Below, piece by piece: positions 62,248 through 64,000 of a stretch of DNA of 64,000 nt. Source of the stretch: Chaenocephalus aceratus (taxonomy: Eukaryota > Chordata > Actinopteri > Perciformes > Channichthyidae); assembly GCA_023974075.1 (NCBI GenBank), contig CM043792.1, forward strand, positions 8,365,956-8,429,955, read 5' to 3'. The position numbers and the translations under genes were made by a program. Positions within the stretch are counted from its first letter, which is position 1. Each line of letters starts with the position of its first letter. A model generated the notes under the pieces. That model saw nothing but the letters and a program-made list of their open reading frames with translations, made no database searches and had not been told where the DNA came from.

Positions 62248-62249
<2 letters not shown>

Positions 62250-62361
62250 CAACGGTGATGTATCTTTCTATTTATTTAGCTAACCACTATATAGACTATG
62301 TGTTGTTGATTGACTTGATTAAATGGATTTACTACATCAATGTATGTCTTTTCAGGCTGCC

Positions 62362-62464
62362 ATGTTTTGTCCTTTCTGTGGCCAACATCTGGGGACAGTT
62401 CAAGTGTTCTGTGGCTCCTGCTGTGGCAAACATGTACAGTTTTTGGCAGAAGTTGAACACAACA
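62362..62464 (+). CDS. Zinc-ribbon protein, first coding exon
   Basis: Reads MFCPFCGQHLGTVQVFCGSC then CGKHVQFLAEVEHN: a CPFC...CGSC four-cysteine zinc ribbon at the very N-terminus. The acceptor ttttcag (exon from 62356) and the donor GTAAGT after 62464 are both strong. Such an N-terminal ribbon begins several fish multi-exon proteins, including some HECT-type ligase-like ones (recollection). Downstream exons are not found in the window, and the next coding exons lie on the opposite strand. Confidence 0.6.
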
Positions 62465-62666
62465 GTAAGTTCACTTTTTGTATTGTATCTGTTGCAAATG
62501 CAAGAAATAAGGATTCAACACACTACTCTGTTTAGAATACTAATTGGCAGATGCATACACTAGTTATCAGCATGAAGGACACATGTTTTCATTGTCTGTT
62601 TATGTGAAATATGTAGAAGCCATCATTAAATTGTAGACCAATGCATGATTAAATACACAAAACAGC

Positions 62667-63081
62667 TTATGTTATACATTCATAATCGTGTATTAGTTCT
62701 ATCCTTATAGAGAACATTATACATTTAGAATCAGATTTTGAGACAGTGAGCGGCTGGAAAGTCACATCGCCATGGAGCACAAACAGTTGCTGACGTGATG
62801 TTTTCTTCATTCTCAGGCATTCCATAAGGAGGGTCAGGAACTCACGCTTGGGACCACCAGTGTCCACTCCATCCTCAGTGTCCCCTCCATCCTCAGTGTG
62901 TCCCTCATCATCAGTGAACTTAACTGACATCTCATGAGAGGGGTCGAATGAGGCACCTTTGAAGCCGCGGATTGCTCCATCCCACACATTGGCTCTATTC
63001 ATATTGAACCTGCTGCAAGATGTATTTGTTCTTTTTGCAGAGAGTTCTGCAACAATGTCCTCCGCAGTCAGGTATTCTGTG
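62667..63081 (-). CDS. HECT E3 ligase-like gene, exon with start of HECT domain
   Basis: From acceptor tttcccag at 63082 the frame reads TEYLTAEDIVAELSAKR, then NRANVWDGAIRGFK, MSVKFTDD and GVDTGGPKREFLTLLMECLR. The pattern SRFN..R.NVWDGA.RGF and VDxGGPRREFL is the N-lobe start of HECT domains in fish G2E3-like proteins. An acidic EGHTEDGGDTEDGVDTG repeat is an expansion. The catalytic cysteine lies further 3', not in this exon. The 3' exon border is uncertain; the frame stops at 62667. Confidence 0.75.
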
Positions 63082-63185
63082 CTGGGAAAGACAAAGTGAT
63101 GTATTGTAATATTAAATGATGAAGCTAGTAATAAGATTTACAGTATAGAATAGAACAATTAAGTGGTAATAGTAACAATTAATAC

Positions 63186-63257
63186 CGTTGCTCCATTTTG
63201 TCTTCTGGCTCAGACTGGCTATCAATAATGACAAGTGCATACACATTTGTGTAGTTG
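63186..63257 (-). CDS. HECT E3 ligase-like gene, preceding exon
   Basis: 72 bases reading NYTNVYALVIIDSQSEPEDK then MEQ. The acceptor is ctgcag and the donor GTATTA. Its end phase joins the exon at 63081 as ...MEQ-R-TEYL, and its start joins the exon at 63652 as ...FY-S-NYT. Confidence 0.65.
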
Positions 63258-63651
63258 CTGCAGTGAGAAGACAGTTGAATAATTATTTTCAAAAACATAA
63301 TATATGCATGACAGTCATATTTACAAAAGGATGTCGATCCTCTTCCTGTTTTTCAATACATTGGGTTCTAAACTGACAACAGCACTTTTGTCATACTCCT
63401 GCACAATCCTTGTAAACATTTTAAATGGATGCAGCAAACAATATCTGATCTTTGAAAAATATTGGTGGGTGTTTTTTGTATCGTCTTCACTAAGATGTTG
63501 TGGGTGTCATTTGGAAATGTATAAAAGTATAATTGTTCTGCTTCCTGGCAATGCTACCCACTGTGATTGAAGGCTATACAAACAAACACATGTACAAATA
63601 AAGATACACACCACACAACTGTGTCACGATGCAACTGTCAACATCGTTTAC
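63258..63651 (-). other. Intron of the HECT-like gene
   Basis: A/T-rich, nothing recognised. Confidence 0.4.
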
Positions 63652-63716
63652 CTATAGAAGTGGTTCTGACCCGGGGCAGACTGGACCTCTTCCTGGAATG
63701 GTGTTGGTGCTCCATC
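63652..63716 (-). CDS. HECT E3 ligase-like gene, upstream exon
   Basis: 65 bases reading DGAPTPFQEEVQSAPGQNHF then Y. The acceptor is aaaatag and the donor GTAAAC. Phase-compatible with the next exon. No start codon; earlier exons would lie beyond 63717 or off the window. Confidence 0.55.
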
Positions 63717-64000
63717 CTATTTTTACCCAGGAAATAAGTGCACACAAAGGTATTTATTGATTTCATGTTCACAAATTCAAACCTACATCAGACGCTGGTT
63801 GTGGGTGCCTGAGAGGTCTGATAAAGGTAAACAACAAATATATTCAAACTACTGTACTGTTAAAACATTCTGCTTCTTGTGGCACACTAATATGTTGACA
63901 ATGTTTTGTAGATTCTTGGAGTGCTCACTTTTGGAACATTTGGAATGTCCCACACCTGCATACACACAAATGACTGACTGAAATATAAATAAATTCACTT
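63717..64000 (-). other. Right edge of window
   Basis: No further exon can be supported. A candidate 33-base exon near 63782-63816 (minus) was discarded because it ends in a stop in the required frame. Confidence 0.4.

Noticed and set aside
63782..63816. A further 33-base exon of the HECT-like gene
   Set aside because: Splice-like borders exist, but the frame needed to join the exon at 63716 ends in a stop.

Overview
This window is vertebrate nuclear DNA, almost certainly from a teleost fish. It has spliced genes with GT-AG introns and dense fish-type repeats: hAT and Harbinger-like elements, L2/Rex-type LINE fragments, Ty3/gypsy retrotransposons, (TG)n and (GA)n microsatellites, and G homopolymers. 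I see no bacterial operons, CRISPR arrays or bacterial-type signals.

Left third (1-23.3 kb). The 5' two thirds of a TAO-family kinase gene, best matched to taok2, lies on the minus strand. There is one non-coding first exon (about 22.85-23.2 kb) and 14 coding exons from the ATG at 15068 down to 125. The gene continues off the left edge. Its introns are packed with transposons: a TTAA-flanked element, two copies of a TTA-flanked Harbinger-like family, a Myb/SANT-encoding element, and hAT elements with exact 8-bp target duplications, two of them nested. One kinase exon carries a one-base insertion.

23.3-28.4 kb. An inducible-type cytosolic hsp70 lies on the same strand, with an intronless CDS, a 5'UTR intron and a heat-shock-type promoter. 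Its reading frame is broken by seven small indels although the protein is otherwise well conserved. A relic of a second hsp70 3' end lies just downstream.

28.4-38.7 kb. No host gene is recognisable. Two related long-inverted-repeat elements (2.7 and 3.3 kb) sit side by side.

38.7-47.0 kb. A degraded Ty3/gypsy element lies on the minus strand (gag, protease, RT, RNase H, integrase). Its 3' half plus flank is tandemly duplicated (2.81 kb unit). A 13-bp and a 17-bp tandem repeat inside pol, neither a multiple of three, decide the frame in opposite ways in the two copies.

47.0-58.0 kb. A hAT element with 8-bp TSD, a 5'-truncated LINE whose empty site is visible in a paralogous repeat at 30.5 kb, fragments of uncharacterised repeat-borne proteins, and a non-autonomous LTR element (51.6-56.0 kb) filled with several minisatellite families.

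58.0-64.0 kb. A foldback carrying a THAP-type exon, a second Myb/SANT-type element, a long-TIR element, a zinc-ribbon exon (plus strand) and three phase-compatible exons of a HECT-type ubiquitin ligase-like gene (minus strand).
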